From Planctomycetota bacterium (GTDB lineage: Bacteria; Planctomycetota; UBA11346), in contig JANWWU010000105.1 in assembly GCA_025055595.1 (NCBI GenBank), positions 1-47,285 on the forward strand: DNA of 47,285 nucleotides, read 5' to 3'. Positions 1-8,108 of this stretch are shown piece after piece. Position numbers and translations under genes: made by a program. Position 1 is the stretch's first letter. Each line of letters opens with the position of its first letter. The notes beneath the pieces were generated by a model, which was not told the origin of the DNA, made no database searches, and saw only the letters and a list, made by a program, of their open reading frames with translations.

Positions 1-23
1 CCAAACACCCATCAACGCACCAG

Positions 24-133
24 TCCTGGTGGCCATATCGGCGGGGTCACACCCGTTCCCATTCCGAACACGGCCGTTAAGCCCGCCAGAGCCAACGATA
101 CTCACTCACGGGGACAATAGGTCGCCGCCAGGA
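24..133 (+). rRNA. rrf: 5S ribosomal RNA
   Basis: The ends form a nine-pair terminal helix: TCCTGGTGG at 24-32 pairs with CCGCCAGGA at 125-133 with one G-U pair. The interior has the usual 5S signature, with CATTCCGAACACGG near 60-74 (loop B/C) and AATAGGTCGCC near 116-125. The length of about 110 nt fits. 16S and 23S genes, if linked, would lie left of the window. The true ends may differ by 1-3 nt. Confidence 0.9.
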
Positions 134-174
134 TACCAGAAGCGACGGCCGGCGCAGAAAAGGCAGAGCAGCGG

Positions 175-936
175 ATGCCAGTGCTTGCGCGCGCGCTGCT
201 GGCGCAGGTCATCGCTGGCGCCCTCGTCGTTGGCGCGATGCACGCCCTGCCGCTGCGCAGTTGGCAGGCGCTTGTGCTCGATGTCGGCCTCGTCCTCGCT
301 TTGAGCGCGGCCCTGCGCCTGCCGTGGTGGTGGTGGGTGGTCGGTGCGGCCTTTCCGCTGCTCGTCGTCGGGGGAATGACCCTCGACTGGCCGTGGTGGG
401 TGTGGGCGCTGGCCCTCCTCGTCAGCGCCCTGGTCTTCGGCGGCGGACTGACGACCCGCGTTCCCCTCTACCTCAGTCATCGCCAGGTGGCGGAGGAGCT
501 CGCCGCCCTGCTGCCACAGCGGGCAGGAGCGCGAGCCTGCGATGTCGGGGCGGGGTTGGGCGATCCGGCGCTCGCCCTCGCCAGGCTGCGCCCCGATGCC
601 CGTGTCACCGGCATCGAAGCCTCGCCACTGCCGTGGCTGATCGCGCGCTGGCGCACGCGCACGCAGCAGAACGTCGAGATCCGCTTCGGCGATCTGTTCC
701 GTCATCCGCTGCATGACTACGATCTCGTCTACGCCTTCCTCTCGCCGGCACCGATGCCGCGGCTCTGGGACAAGGCGTGCCGTGAGATGCCGCCGGGCAG
801 CCTCCTGGTCAGCAACACCTTCGCCGTGCCCGGGGTGGCGTCCGAGCGCATGATCCCGCTGCCGGGCCGGGCCGACGCGAAGCTTTTCGTCTATCGCATC
901 CCCCTTAAGTCTCCGCACACAAGCGAAAGCGCGTGA
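175..936 (+). CDS. Membrane-anchored class I SAM-dependent methyltransferase
   Basis: Protein of 253 aa. The first ~90 residues hold about three hydrophobic, Trp-rich membrane segments. They are followed by a Rossmann-type SAM-binding fold: motif I is CDVGAGLGDPALALAR (residues ~122-137), with the acidic GIEAS at the end of beta-2 and FGDLF later. It should transfer a methyl group on the cytosolic side of the membrane; the acceptor is unknown. It starts just after the 5S rRNA and its last 32 bases overlap the convergent DinG-like gene. Proteins with this anchor-plus-methyltransferase layout occur in several phyla without an assigned substrate. The general family is secure; the function is not. 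Confidence 0.75.
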   Translation: MPVLARALLAQVIAGALVVGAMHALPLRSWQALVLDVGLVLALSAALRLPWWWWVVGAAFPLLVVGGMTLDWPWWVWALALLVSALVFGGGLTTRVPLYLSHRQVAEELAALLPQRAGARACDVGAGLGDPALALARLRPDARVTGIEASPLPWLIARWRTRTQQNVEIRFGDLFRHPLHDYDLVYAFLSPAPMPRLWDKACREMPPGSLLVSNTFAVPGVASERMIPLPGRADAKLFVYRIPLKSPHTSESA

Positions 937-2866
937 TCGGCAGCGGCGGCAGCGCCTCGAGAAACAGGCGGCCGTAGTGCGCCGTGCACACGCGATGATC
1001 GAGGACGACGAGCGTGCCGCGATCGCTGCGCGTGCGGATCAAGCGGCCGAAGCCCTGCTTGAAGCGGATGACCGCCTCCGGCACCTGCCACTCGAGGAAG
1101 GGGTTGCGGCCAGCGCGGCGCAAGGCAGCGATCCGCGCTTCCGCCAGCGGGTGATGCGGCGGCTGGAACGGCAGCTTGGCGATAATCACATGCTGCAGCG
1201 CGTTGCCGGGGACATCGACCCCCTCCCAGAAGCTCGCCGTGCCGAAGAGCACGGCGTTGCCGGCGCTGCGGAACAGCTGCAGCATCTGCGAGCGCTCGAT
1301 CCCCCCGCCCTGGCGCAGCACGGGGCGGGACAGCGCCTCCAGTTCGGCGCGGGCGCCCTCGTACACCTGCCGAAGCTGGGTGTAGTTGGTGAACAGCACG
1401 AAGACCCCGCCCTCAGCCTCGGCCAGATAGCGCGGCAACCACTGGGCGCAGGCGGCTGAGAACGCCTCGCTGTTGGGGTCGATCGGCTCTTCGTTGACGA
1501 GAAGCCGCGCCTGGCGGGCATAGTCGAAAGGGCTGTCGAGGCGACGGCGCAGACAGGCGCCGACCCCGAGCCGCTCGCGGATGTAGGCGAAATCCTCGCC
1601 GCTGCCGGCAGCCAAGGTGGCGCTGGTCAGCACGACGCAGCGCATGCGGGAGAAAAGCCGCTCGGCGAGGATCGGCGCGATGTCCAGCGGCTGGGCAGCG
1701 AGCGACGGCGTGTGGCGATCGCGGGGAACGGTCGCGAAACGCACCAAACCGTCGTCCTCGACGCGCAGGATGACGGTGAGCGCTGCCGCCAGCTCCTCGG
1801 CATGCTCGGCCTGGGCGGTGAGCAGCGTGTGCTCGTGGTCATCGTCGCTGCGTTCTCGCAGGGCGAGCAACGCCTCGGCGAGCGCGGAGAGCGCCGGGGT
1901 CAGCGGCTCCTCGACCCGCTGCGCCGCGGTCAGGCGCAGGGTCTCGTCGCTGCGCTCGCGCAGCCAGCCGCTGACCATCGCCCACAGCGCTTCGTTGGCT
2001 TGGCGCGCTTCGGCCACCAGGCTGCGCGCGGTCTCCCAACGCGGATCGGCGAGCAGGCCCTTGCCGCGCACGCTCCACAGGGTGTCGAGGTACCAGCGCA
2101 CCTGGGCCGCGGTCACGGTAAGGCCGAGGTGCTCGCTGGCGATGCCTTCCAGGGCATGCGCCTCGTCGAAGATGACGGCGTCATGCGGCGGCAGCAGGCC
2201 GCCGCCGCGCTCCTGGAGCCCGAGGTCGCTGCAGTAGAGGTGATGGTTGACGACCAGCAGGTGGGCCTGGCGCATCCGCTCGCGCGTTCCATAGAAGAAG
2301 CAGCGCTCGTAGTGCGGGCACTTGCGTCCGAGACAGTCGCGGCGATCGCTGCGCACGAGCTCCCACACCCGAAGCGAGGGCTCCCAGCCGAGGTCGCTGC
2401 GATCGCCCGTCGCTTCCGCGCTTTCCGCCCACGCCGCGATGCGTGCCAGCTCCCGCGCCTCGTCGCGGGTCTCGAACAGCGCCTGCTGCCCCTCGAAGGC
2501 CCGCTGCAGGCGACGCCGCGAGAGGAAGTTCTGGCGTCCCTTGACGAGCACGGCGATCACTTCCGGAAACACCCGCTGCAACAGGGGGATGTCTTTCGTC
2601 ATCAACTGTTCTTGCAGGGCGATGGTCGCGGTCGAGACCACGACCTTGCCGCCCGTCGTCAGGGCGTGCTGCATCGCCGGCACGAGATACGCGAAGCTTT
2701 TGCCGACGCCCGTCGGGGCCTCGCAGACGACATGGCTGGGTCGGCGCAGGCCGTCCGCGATCAGCTCCGCCATCGCCAGCTGCTGCGGGCGGCTCTCCCA
2801 CTGCGGCAGCAGCTGCGCGAGCTCGCCCTGCGGACCGAGGACATCGCCGACCGTCGCGCGCGCCAT
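905..2866 (-). CDS. dinG: DinG/XPD-family ATP-dependent DNA helicase
   Basis: Superfamily 2 helicase of about 653 aa, expected to unwind DNA 5'-to-3' in repair or R-loop removal. Visible motifs are Walker A (EAPTGVGKS), the DEAH box (VIFDEAHALEG), motif III-like LTSATLA, and the C-terminal GTASFWEGVDVPG and FGRLIR signatures. Three Fe-S cysteines are present in CLGRKCPHYERC, but the upstream ligand, normally Cys in GRxNYLCRRRL, reads GRQNFLSRRRL (Ser codon at 2519-2521). I chose the ATG at 2866 because MARATVGDVLGP resembles family N-termini. An in-frame GTG at 2920 and ATG at 2911 would overlap the divergent SMUG gene. The 3' end overlaps the methyltransferase gene. Confidence 0.85.
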   Translation of the reverse strand: MARATVGDVLGPQGELAQLLPQWESRPQQLAMAELIADGLRRPSHVVCEAPTGVGKSFAYLVPAMQHALTTGGKVVVSTATIALQEQLMTKDIPLLQRVFPEVIAVLVKGRQNFLSRRRLQRAFEGQQALFETRDEARELARIAAWAESAEATGDRSDLGWEPSLRVWELVRSDRRDCLGRKCPHYERCFFYGTRERMRQAHLLVVNHHLYCSDLGLQERGGGLLPPHDAVIFDEAHALEGIASEHLGLTVTAAQVRWYLDTLWSVRGKGLLADPRWETARSLVAEARQANEALWAMVSGWLRERSDETLRLTAAQRVEEPLTPALSALAEALLALRERSDDDHEHTLLTAQAEHAEELAAALTVILRVEDDGLVRFATVPRDRHTPSLAAQPLDIAPILAERLFSRMRCVVLTSATLAAGSGEDFAYIRERLGVGACLRRRLDSPFDYARQARLLVNEEPIDPNSEAFSAACAQWLPRYLAEAEGGVFVLFTNYTQLRQVYEGARAELEALSRPVLRQGGGIERSQMLQLFRSAGNAVLFGTASFWEGVDVPGNALQHVIIAKLPFQPPHHPLAEARIAALRRAGRNPFLEWQVPEAVIRFKQGFGRLIRTRSDRGTLVVLDHRVCTAHYGRLFLEALPPLPITRFRLCAET

Positions 2867-2909
2867 CGACGGCGACTCTACGCCGCGAACAGCAGCGTAC
2901 AGTTCGCCC

Positions 2910-3623
2910 ATGCCGATCACGACCGCCGCCGAAGACCTGCTCGCGATCGCGCGCGCCTGCCGCGCTGCCTGCGAGCGCTTGCCGCTGCACGTCCCATGGA
3001 TCTACAGCCCCTGGCAGTATGCCTGGCCGGTCTTCGTGCAGTATGCGCAGCGCTATTTTCGCCCCCCGCACCGCATGCTCTGGGTCGGCATGAACCCCGG
3101 GCCGTTCGGCATGGTACAGAGCGGCATCCCCTTCGGCGATGTCGCGTTGGTCCGCTCTTGGCTGCAACTCGATGCCCCGATCGTGCCGCCGGCCCAGCAG
3201 CATCCCCGTCGACCCATCGTCGGCTGGTCCTGCGCGCGGCGCGAGGTTTCGGGGCAACGGCTCTGGGGGCTGCTCAGCTCTCGCTATCGCACCCCGCAAG
3301 CCTGCTTCGCCGAGCTCTTCGTCATCAACTGGTGCCCGCTGGCGTTCCTCGACGCCGCAGGTCGCAACCTGACGCCGGATCGCTTGCCAATGCCGGCGCG
3401 CCAGGCCCTCGGCGAGATCTGCGATCGCTTCCTCGCCGCCGTCGCCTCGCTCGCCGAGAGTTCCTGCATCGTAGCGCTCGGCGCTGTGGCGGCCGCGGCG
3501 GCGCGGCGCGCGACCGCGCTGCCCGTGCTCGAGCTGCCGCATCCCAGTCCGGCCAATCCCCGCGCGCAGCGCGGCTGGACCCAGCTGGTCAGCACCCGCC
3601 TGCACGATGCCGGGCTCTGGTGA
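2910..3623 (+). CDS. SMUG-type single-strand-selective uracil-DNA glycosylase
   Basis: Protein of 237 aa that should remove uracil and oxidised pyrimidines from DNA, starting base-excision repair. The catalytic-pocket motif GMNPGPFGMVQSGIPFGDV (residues ~60-79) matches eukaryotic SMUG1 closely. The second signature, LPHPSPANPRAQRGW near residue 215, supplies the catalytic-loop His. INWCPLAF lies between. The gene is divergent from the DinG-like helicase, with 43 bases between the chosen starts, so two DNA-repair genes share a control region. No Shine-Dalgarno is visible. A TANNNT hexamer, TACAGT at 2898-2903, lies six bases before the ATG, which may indicate a leaderless transcript. Confidence 0.88.
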   Translation: MPITTAAEDLLAIARACRAACERLPLHVPWIYSPWQYAWPVFVQYAQRYFRPPHRMLWVGMNPGPFGMVQSGIPFGDVALVRSWLQLDAPIVPPAQQHPRRPIVGWSCARREVSGQRLWGLLSSRYRTPQACFAELFVINWCPLAFLDAAGRNLTPDRLPMPARQALGEICDRFLAAVASLAESSCIVALGAVAAAAARRATALPVLELPHPSPANPRAQRGWTQLVSTRLHDAGLW

Positions 3624-3670
3624 AGCAGTCGAGTGCGTTGCCACCGTGGACCGGCCAATACGACACGCGC

Positions 3671-4246
3671 ATGCTGCGTCGCGTCGAGCAGGGCATCGAG
3701 TGGGCCGTCTTCGCCGCGCGCTGGCTGCTCGCGCCGGTGTACCTCGGTTTGATCGCCGGCCAGATCTTCTTCAGCATCACCTTCTTCGAGGGGCTGTGGC
3801 ACCTGATCCACGGCGTCACCACCGGCACCGACGGCGCCCGTTTCACCGAACGCGAGGCGATCACCGCGGTGCTGACCTTGCTCGACATGATCATGGTCGC
3901 CAACCTCGTGATCATGGTGCTGATCGGCGGCTATGCGACCTTCGTCTCGCGCCTGGCCATTGAACAGGAGGAGGATCGTCCAGACTGGCTCGACCACATC
4001 GATCCGGGAACGCTGAAGACCAAGCTCGCTGGCGCCCTGGTCTCGATCTCCGGCATTCATCTGCTGCAGACCTTCAATGACCTCTCGAAGCCCGGCTACC
4101 AGCTCGATTCGGCGAAGATCGCCTGGCAGCTCGGCATCCATGTCGCATTCATCGCCACCACCGTGCTGCTCGCCTGGGCCGATCTGGTCTTCGAGCGCAA
4201 GGTGAAGGCGGCGCGCGAGAACGAACGAGATCGTCAACACGGATGA
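3671..4246 (+). CDS. YqhA/UPF0114 family membrane protein
   Basis: Integral membrane protein of 191 aa with about four hydrophobic segments (residues ~10-35, 58-85, 115-135, 150-172). The opening RWLLAPVYLGLIAG and the later VANLVIMVLIGGYATFVSR and SGIHLLQTF stretches are characteristic of the UPF0114/YqhA family (TIGR00645), whose function is not established. The ATG at 3671 matches the family N-terminus. A GTG at 3620, overlapping the SMUG stop, is an alternative that adds 17 residues. The gene sits in a co-directional run SMUG, yqhA, ppnP, thrS. Confidence 0.85.
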   Translation: MLRRVEQGIEWAVFAARWLLAPVYLGLIAGQIFFSITFFEGLWHLIHGVTTGTDGARFTEREAITAVLTLLDMIMVANLVIMVLIGGYATFVSRLAIEQEEDRPDWLDHIDPGTLKTKLAGALVSISGIHLLQTFNDLSKPGYQLDSAKIAWQLGIHVAFIATTVLLAWADLVFERKVKAARENERDRQHG

Positions 4247-4251
4247 CAGGC

Positions 4252-4530
4252 ATGCTGAAGCACAACTCCTACCACGATGGCCGCGTGCAATCCTTGGGCT
4301 ATGAGCGCCATGGCCGACGCCAGACGGTCGGCGTCGTGCTCCCCGGCGAGTACCAGTTCACGACCGACGGCGCCGAGCGGATGACCGTGATCAACGGCGA
4401 GCTCGCCTTGCGCATCGCTCCCGGGGCCTGGAGCTCGTATCCCGCGGGAACTTCCTTCGAGGTGCCGGCCCACACGACTTTCACGGTCAAGGCGCAGGTC
4501 CCATCGGCCTACTGGTGCGAGTTCCTCTGA
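4252..4530 (+). CDS. ppnP: Pyrimidine/purine nucleoside phosphorylase PpnP (YaiE family)
   Basis: Small single-domain cupin of 92 aa that cleaves nucleosides with phosphate to base plus ribose-1-phosphate. The alignment with E. coli PpnP is collinear: MLKHNSYHDGRVQSLGY at the start, VGVVLPGEYQF, ERMTVINGEL, SYPAGTSFEVPAH, and a YWCEFL end like the family's YLCRYL. I chose the ATG at 4252 because it aligns with the E. coli initiator. The in-frame ATG at 4243 overlaps the yqhA stop as ATGA and would add three residues, so translational coupling to yqhA is likely either way. Confidence 0.92.
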   Translation: MLKHNSYHDGRVQSLGYERHGRRQTVGVVLPGEYQFTTDGAERMTVINGELALRIAPGAWSSYPAGTSFEVPAHTTFTVKAQVPSAYWCEFL

Positions 4531-4566
4531 TCGGCGCCATCGAGACACCCAAGCCCTCCCGCTCCC

Positions 4567-6534
4567 ATGCCGCAGCTCACCCTGCCTGACGGCTCCGTCC
4601 GCGACATCACGCTGCCGACGACCGGGCGCGAGCTCGCCGCCCTGCTGCCAGCAGCGCTGGCCGCACGCGCGATCGGCATCAAGGTCGGCAACGAGATCCG
4701 CGACCTGGCCAGCTCGGTGACCGAGGACGCCCCGCTGCGCGTGATCCTCGCCGACGACCGCGATCCCGACGCGCTGTATCTGCTGCGCCACAGCGCCGCC
4801 CACGTGCTGGCGGAAGCGGTCTGCGCGCTGTTCCCCGGCACTCGCCTCGCCTACGGACCGCCGACCGACGAGGGATTCTTCTACGACCTCGCGCCGCCGC
4901 GCGCGATCTCCGAGGACGACTTCCCGGCGATCGAGGCCAAGATGCGCGAGATCATCGCCGCCGATCGCCCCTTCACGCGCTGCGAGTACGAGCCGGCGGC
5001 CGGCCTGGCGCGTACGGCCGGCGACAAGTACAAGACCGACAACGCCGAACGCGCGCTGGCGCGCGGTGCGCCGCGCCTCTCGTTCTATGTCACGGGAATC
5101 CCCGGCGAAGGCTGGGAGGATCTCTGCGCCGGACCCCATGTACCGTCGACGAAGTGGCTGTCGGCGTGCAAGCTGCTCGCGGTCTCCGGCGCCTACTGGC
5201 ACGGCGACCAGCGCAGCGATCGCTTGACCCGCATCTACGGCACCTGCTTCGCGAGCGAGGCCGGGCTGCAAGCCTACCTGCGACGCATCGAGGAAGCCAA
5301 GCAGCGCGACCACCGCAAGCTCGGCAAGGAGCTCGACCTCTTCCACATCGAAGAGGACAACCCCGGGCAGGTGTTCTGGCATCCGCGCGGCTGGACGATC
5401 TACCTCGCCCTGATGGAGTACATGCGCGCCAAGCAGCGGCAGTACGGGTATGTCGAGGTCCACACCCCGACGGTGATGGCGCGCGCGCTGTGGGAGCGCA
5501 GCGGGCACTGGGACAAGTACCGGGACAACATGTTCATCACCGAGAGCGAGAAGCGCGATTTCGCGATCAAGCCGATGAACTGCCCGGGCCACATCCTGAT
5601 CTACAAGCAGGGTCTCAAGAGCTATCGCGATCTGCCGCTGCGCATCGCCGAGTTCGGCAGCTGCGTGCGCAACGAGGCGAGCGGCGCCCTGCACGGCATC
5701 CTGCGCGTCCGCGGCTTCGTCCAGGACGACGCTCACATCTTCTGCCGCGAAGACCAGGTCGAGTCGGAAGTGGCGCTGTTCTGCCGCATGCTGACCGAGG
5801 TCTACGCCGACTTCGGCTTCGGCGCCGAGCGCATCGAGGTCAAGCTCTCGACCAGGCCGGCGCAGCGCATCGGCAGCGACGAGAGCTGGGACCGCGCCGA
5901 AGCCGCGCTCGCCAACGCGGTCCGCGCCGCCGGGCTTTCGTACGCGATCAGCCCCGGCGACGGCGCCTTCTACGGGCCCAAGCTCGAGTTCACGCTGGTC
6001 GACGCCCTCGGACGCGGCTGGCAGTGCGGCACCATCCAGCTCGACACCAACCTGCCCAGCCCCGAGCGCCTCGACGCCCACTACATCGGCGAGGACGGTC
6101 AGCGTCATCCCTGCGTCATGCTGCACCGCGCGATCCTCGGCTCGCTCGAGCGCTTCATCGGCATCCTGATCGAGCACTTCGCCGGCCGCTTCCCGCTGTG
6201 GCTGGCGCCCGAGCAGCTGCGCATCCTGCCGGTCAGCGACGACCACCTGCCCTACGCGCGGCAGGTGCGTGCGCGCTGCCAGGACGCCGGGCTGCGCGCG
6301 ACCGTCGACGAGCGCGCCGACAAGCTCGGGGCCAAGATCCGCGAGGCGCGGCTGATGCGCGTCAACTACTTCGCGGTGGTCGGCGCGCAGGAAGCCGCCG
6401 CCGGCACCGTCAGCCTGCAGGACAGCCGCGGGCAGCGGCTGGGCGCGATGCCGGTCGAAGCTCTCGTGCAGCGCTTGCGCGAAGAAGTGACCGCGCGGCG
6501 CCTGCCGGCCCCGGACCCCGCATCCGCCGCCTAA
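4567..6534 (+). CDS. thrS: Threonyl-tRNA synthetase
   Basis: Full-length class II synthetase of 655 aa that charges tRNA-Thr in the cytosol. The order is a TGS domain (residues ~1-62), then the editing domain with RHSAAH (His75, His79) and CAGPH near residue 185. The catalytic core follows, with PMNCPGH and downstream His residues as zinc ligands and motif 2 around RNEASGALHGILRVRGF, and last the anticodon-binding domain (APEQLRILPVSD onward). All expected motifs are present. It is the last large gene of the plus-strand run that starts at 2910, 36 bases after ppnP. No strong ribosome-binding site is visible upstream. Confidence 0.97.
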   Translation: MPQLTLPDGSVRDITLPTTGRELAALLPAALAARAIGIKVGNEIRDLASSVTEDAPLRVILADDRDPDALYLLRHSAAHVLAEAVCALFPGTRLAYGPPTDEGFFYDLAPPRAISEDDFPAIEAKMREIIAADRPFTRCEYEPAAGLARTAGDKYKTDNAERALARGAPRLSFYVTGIPGEGWEDLCAGPHVPSTKWLSACKLLAVSGAYWHGDQRSDRLTRIYGTCFASEAGLQAYLRRIEEAKQRDHRKLGKELDLFHIEEDNPGQVFWHPRGWTIYLALMEYMRAKQRQYGYVEVHTPTVMARALWERSGHWDKYRDNMFITESEKRDFAIKPMNCPGHILIYKQGLKSYRDLPLRIAEFGSCVRNEASGALHGILRVRGFVQDDAHIFCREDQVESEVALFCRMLTEVYADFGFGAERIEVKLSTRPAQRIGSDESWDRAEAALANAVRAAGLSYAISPGDGAFYGPKLEFTLVDALGRGWQCGTIQLDTNLPSPERLDAHYIGEDGQRHPCVMLHRAILGSLERFIGILIEHFAGRFPLWLAPEQLRILPVSDDHLPYARQVRARCQDAGLRATVDERADKLGAKIREARLMRVNYFAVVGAQEAAAGTVSLQDSRGQRLGAMPVEALVQRLREEVTARRLPAPDPASAA

Positions 6535-6543
6535 CCCGAACGA

Positions 6544-6570
6544 TTGCGCACGCCGCGCTTCCGCTAGGCT
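6544..6570 (+). promoter_or_regulatory. Possible promoter of the small lipoprotein gene
   Basis: TTGCGC at 6544-6549 and TAGGCT at 6565-6570 are separated by 15 bases. The -10-like element ends 28 bases before the ATG at 6599, leaving room for the ribosome-binding site GGAGGA at 6590-6595. The spacing is shorter than the usual 17 bases, but the same layout recurs before several other genes in this window. Pattern match only. Confidence 0.35.
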
Positions 6571-6598
6571 GAGGGTTCGCGACGCGCTCGGAGGACCC

Positions 6599-6931
6599 AT
6601 GCGTCACCTGTTCCTCACCGCCCTGCCCGTCATGCTCGCCGTCATCGCTCTCGCCGGCTGCCAATCGGAAGAAGAGAAGCGCGCTGAGCGCGAGCGCATC
6701 AAGGCCGAAGTCCGCGCCCAGATCCTCAGCGAGCTCGAGCCGATGATCCGCGCCCAGGTGCGCAGCGAGGTCGCGCAGCAGCTGACGCAGGCCATCGAAG
6801 AACACAAGCGCAAGCTGCAAGAGCAAGCGGCGGCGGCGCGCGCCCAGGCCGGCAAGCCGGCCCCCACCGCCAAGCCGGCGCCGGCGGGCAAGCCCGCGGC
6901 CCAGGGCGCACCCCAAGCGCCGCGCCGCTAG
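6599..6931 (+). CDS. Small coiled-coil lipoprotein with Pro/Ala/Lys-rich tail
   Basis: Protein of 110 aa. A short n-region and hydrophobic stretch end in a lipobox, ALAGC (Cys21), so it should be lipid-anchored after signal peptidase II cleavage. Residues ~22-80 are charged and heptad-like (EEEKRAERERIKAEVRAQI onward), predicting a long helix or coiled coil. Residues 80-110 are low-complexity repeats of the PAPTAKPAPAGKP type. The size and helix recall Lpp-like spacer lipoproteins, but no specific family is recognised. A GGAGGA ribosome-binding site lies just upstream. It converges on the redoxin-like gene with two bases between the stops. Confidence 0.75.
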   Translation: MRHLFLTALPVMLAVIALAGCQSEEEKRAERERIKAEVRAQILSELEPMIRAQVRSEVAQQLTQAIEEHKRKLQEQAAAARAQAGKPAPTAKPAPAGKPAAQGAPQAPRR

Positions 6932-6933
6932 CG

Positions 6934-8106
6934 CTACGGAAAGGCGCGGGGCGTCGTCCCCGCGGCGGGCAGACGCTGCAAGGCCTCCAGCACGGCCTGG
7001 ACGAGTCCCTCGCGGGTGCCGCGCAGGAGATCGACGGCGGCGACCGTGCCGTCGGCGGCGACGAGGAACACGCTCGGCAGCAGATCGACGCGCCAAGCGG
7101 CGAGCAGGCGATCGTCGGCATCGGCGAGGACCGGCCAGTCCACGGCCTGCGCGGCGAGCCAGGCCGTCGCCTCGGGGGGCGTCACGCCCTGCAGGCGGCA
7201 GACGCCGACGAGCGCCGCCTCCGGTCGCTGGGCTGCCAGCTGGCGCAGGGCGGGAAGGAGGAGGTCGCGGGTCGGCGCGGCGTCCGGCACGAAGAAGGCG
7301 ACGATCACCGGACGCCCGCGCAGGCGTGCTAGGTCGAAGGCTGCGGCGTCGCCGCGATCGAGGCGCTGGCCGGTCAATGGCGGCGCCGGCTGGCCGAGCA
7401 GCCGTTCGCGCGGGCTCTGCAGCAGCGCGCGCACGCTGACGGCGGCGGCATCGCCGGCGCGCTCGTCGAGCCACGCGCGCACCTCGCCCGGCGAAGCGCC
7501 AGCGCGCTCCATCGCGGTGACGCGCAGCAGGTAGATCGGGACGCGCCACTCCGCCGGCTGTCCGGCGAGGCGCGCCAGGGCGGTGTCGAAGGCGGCGAGG
7601 GCGCCCGCGCGGTCTCGCATCTGGCGCTGCGCATTCCACGACATCGCGATCTCCCCGCGCACGACCCAGGCGAAGGTGACGACGCTGGCATCGTCGCCGC
7701 CGGCCGCGAGCACTTCCTCGACGATGCGCGTCGCGGTGTCGGCGTCGCCGTTCTGCAGCAGGGCCCGCGCCACGCCGAGGCGCAGCAGCGCCGCGCGCGC
7801 GCGCTGGCTGCCGCTCGCCGCGGGTTGGCTGAGTACGCCGCAGGCCAAGGCATCGGCGCTGGCGGGCTGCGCGGCATCCAACCACGCCTCGGCCAGCGCG
7901 AGCTCCACCTCCAGGCGCTCCGCCGGCGGCAGATCGACACGACGCGCCAGCGCCGCGGCGATCGCCTGCGCCCGCGCCGGGTTGCCGGGCTCGGCGCGGA
8001 CCACTGGATCGAGGCCGGCCTCGGCCTCGGCGAGGACGTCGGCGGCGCTCGCCGCAGCGAGCGCGCCACGCATCAGCCAACCGATCACGAGCAAGCGTAG
8101 GAACAT
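6934..8106 (-). CDS. Exported repeat protein with a cysteine-less TlpA/redoxin-like domain
   Basis: Protein of 390 aa. The N-terminal MFLRLLVIGWLMRGALAAASA looks like a signal peptide. Residues ~25-245 are Ala-rich helices suggestive of TPR-like repeats. The C-terminal ~140 residues resemble a thioredoxin-fold AhpC/TSA-TlpA domain: LLGQPAPPLTGQ, RGRPVIVAFFVPDAAP, and a cis-Pro-like LLPSVFLVAADG. The active-site position reads VPDAAPTRD, with no CxxC, so disulfide chemistry is not expected. It is the last gene of a five-gene minus-strand set, two bases after the WD40-like lipoprotein gene. The start at 8106 gives a proper signal peptide; longer in-frame starts would run into the upstream gene. 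Confidence 0.7.
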   Translation of the reverse strand: MFLRLLVIGWLMRGALAAASAADVLAEAEAGLDPVVRAEPGNPARAQAIAAALARRVDLPPAERLEVELALAEAWLDAAQPASADALACGVLSQPAASGSQRARAALLRLGVARALLQNGDADTATRIVEEVLAAGGDDASVVTFAWVVRGEIAMSWNAQRQMRDRAGALAAFDTALARLAGQPAEWRVPIYLLRVTAMERAGASPGEVRAWLDERAGDAAAVSVRALLQSPRERLLGQPAPPLTGQRLDRGDAAAFDLARLRGRPVIVAFFVPDAAPTRDLLLPALRQLAAQRPEAALVGVCRLQGVTPPEATAWLAAQAVDWPVLADADDRLLAAWRVDLLPSVFLVAADGTVAAVDLLRGTREGLVQAVLEALQRLPAAGTTPRAFP

Positions 8107-8108
8107 CT

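Noticed and set aside
29-304. 91-codon frame across the 5S rRNA
   Set aside because: Overlaps the 5S rRNA and the methyltransferase start; no protein similarity.
1712-3670. Long plus-strand frame over dinG and SMUG
   Set aside because: Only its last part (3671-4246) encodes a real family (YqhA); the rest is low-complexity shadow of other genes.
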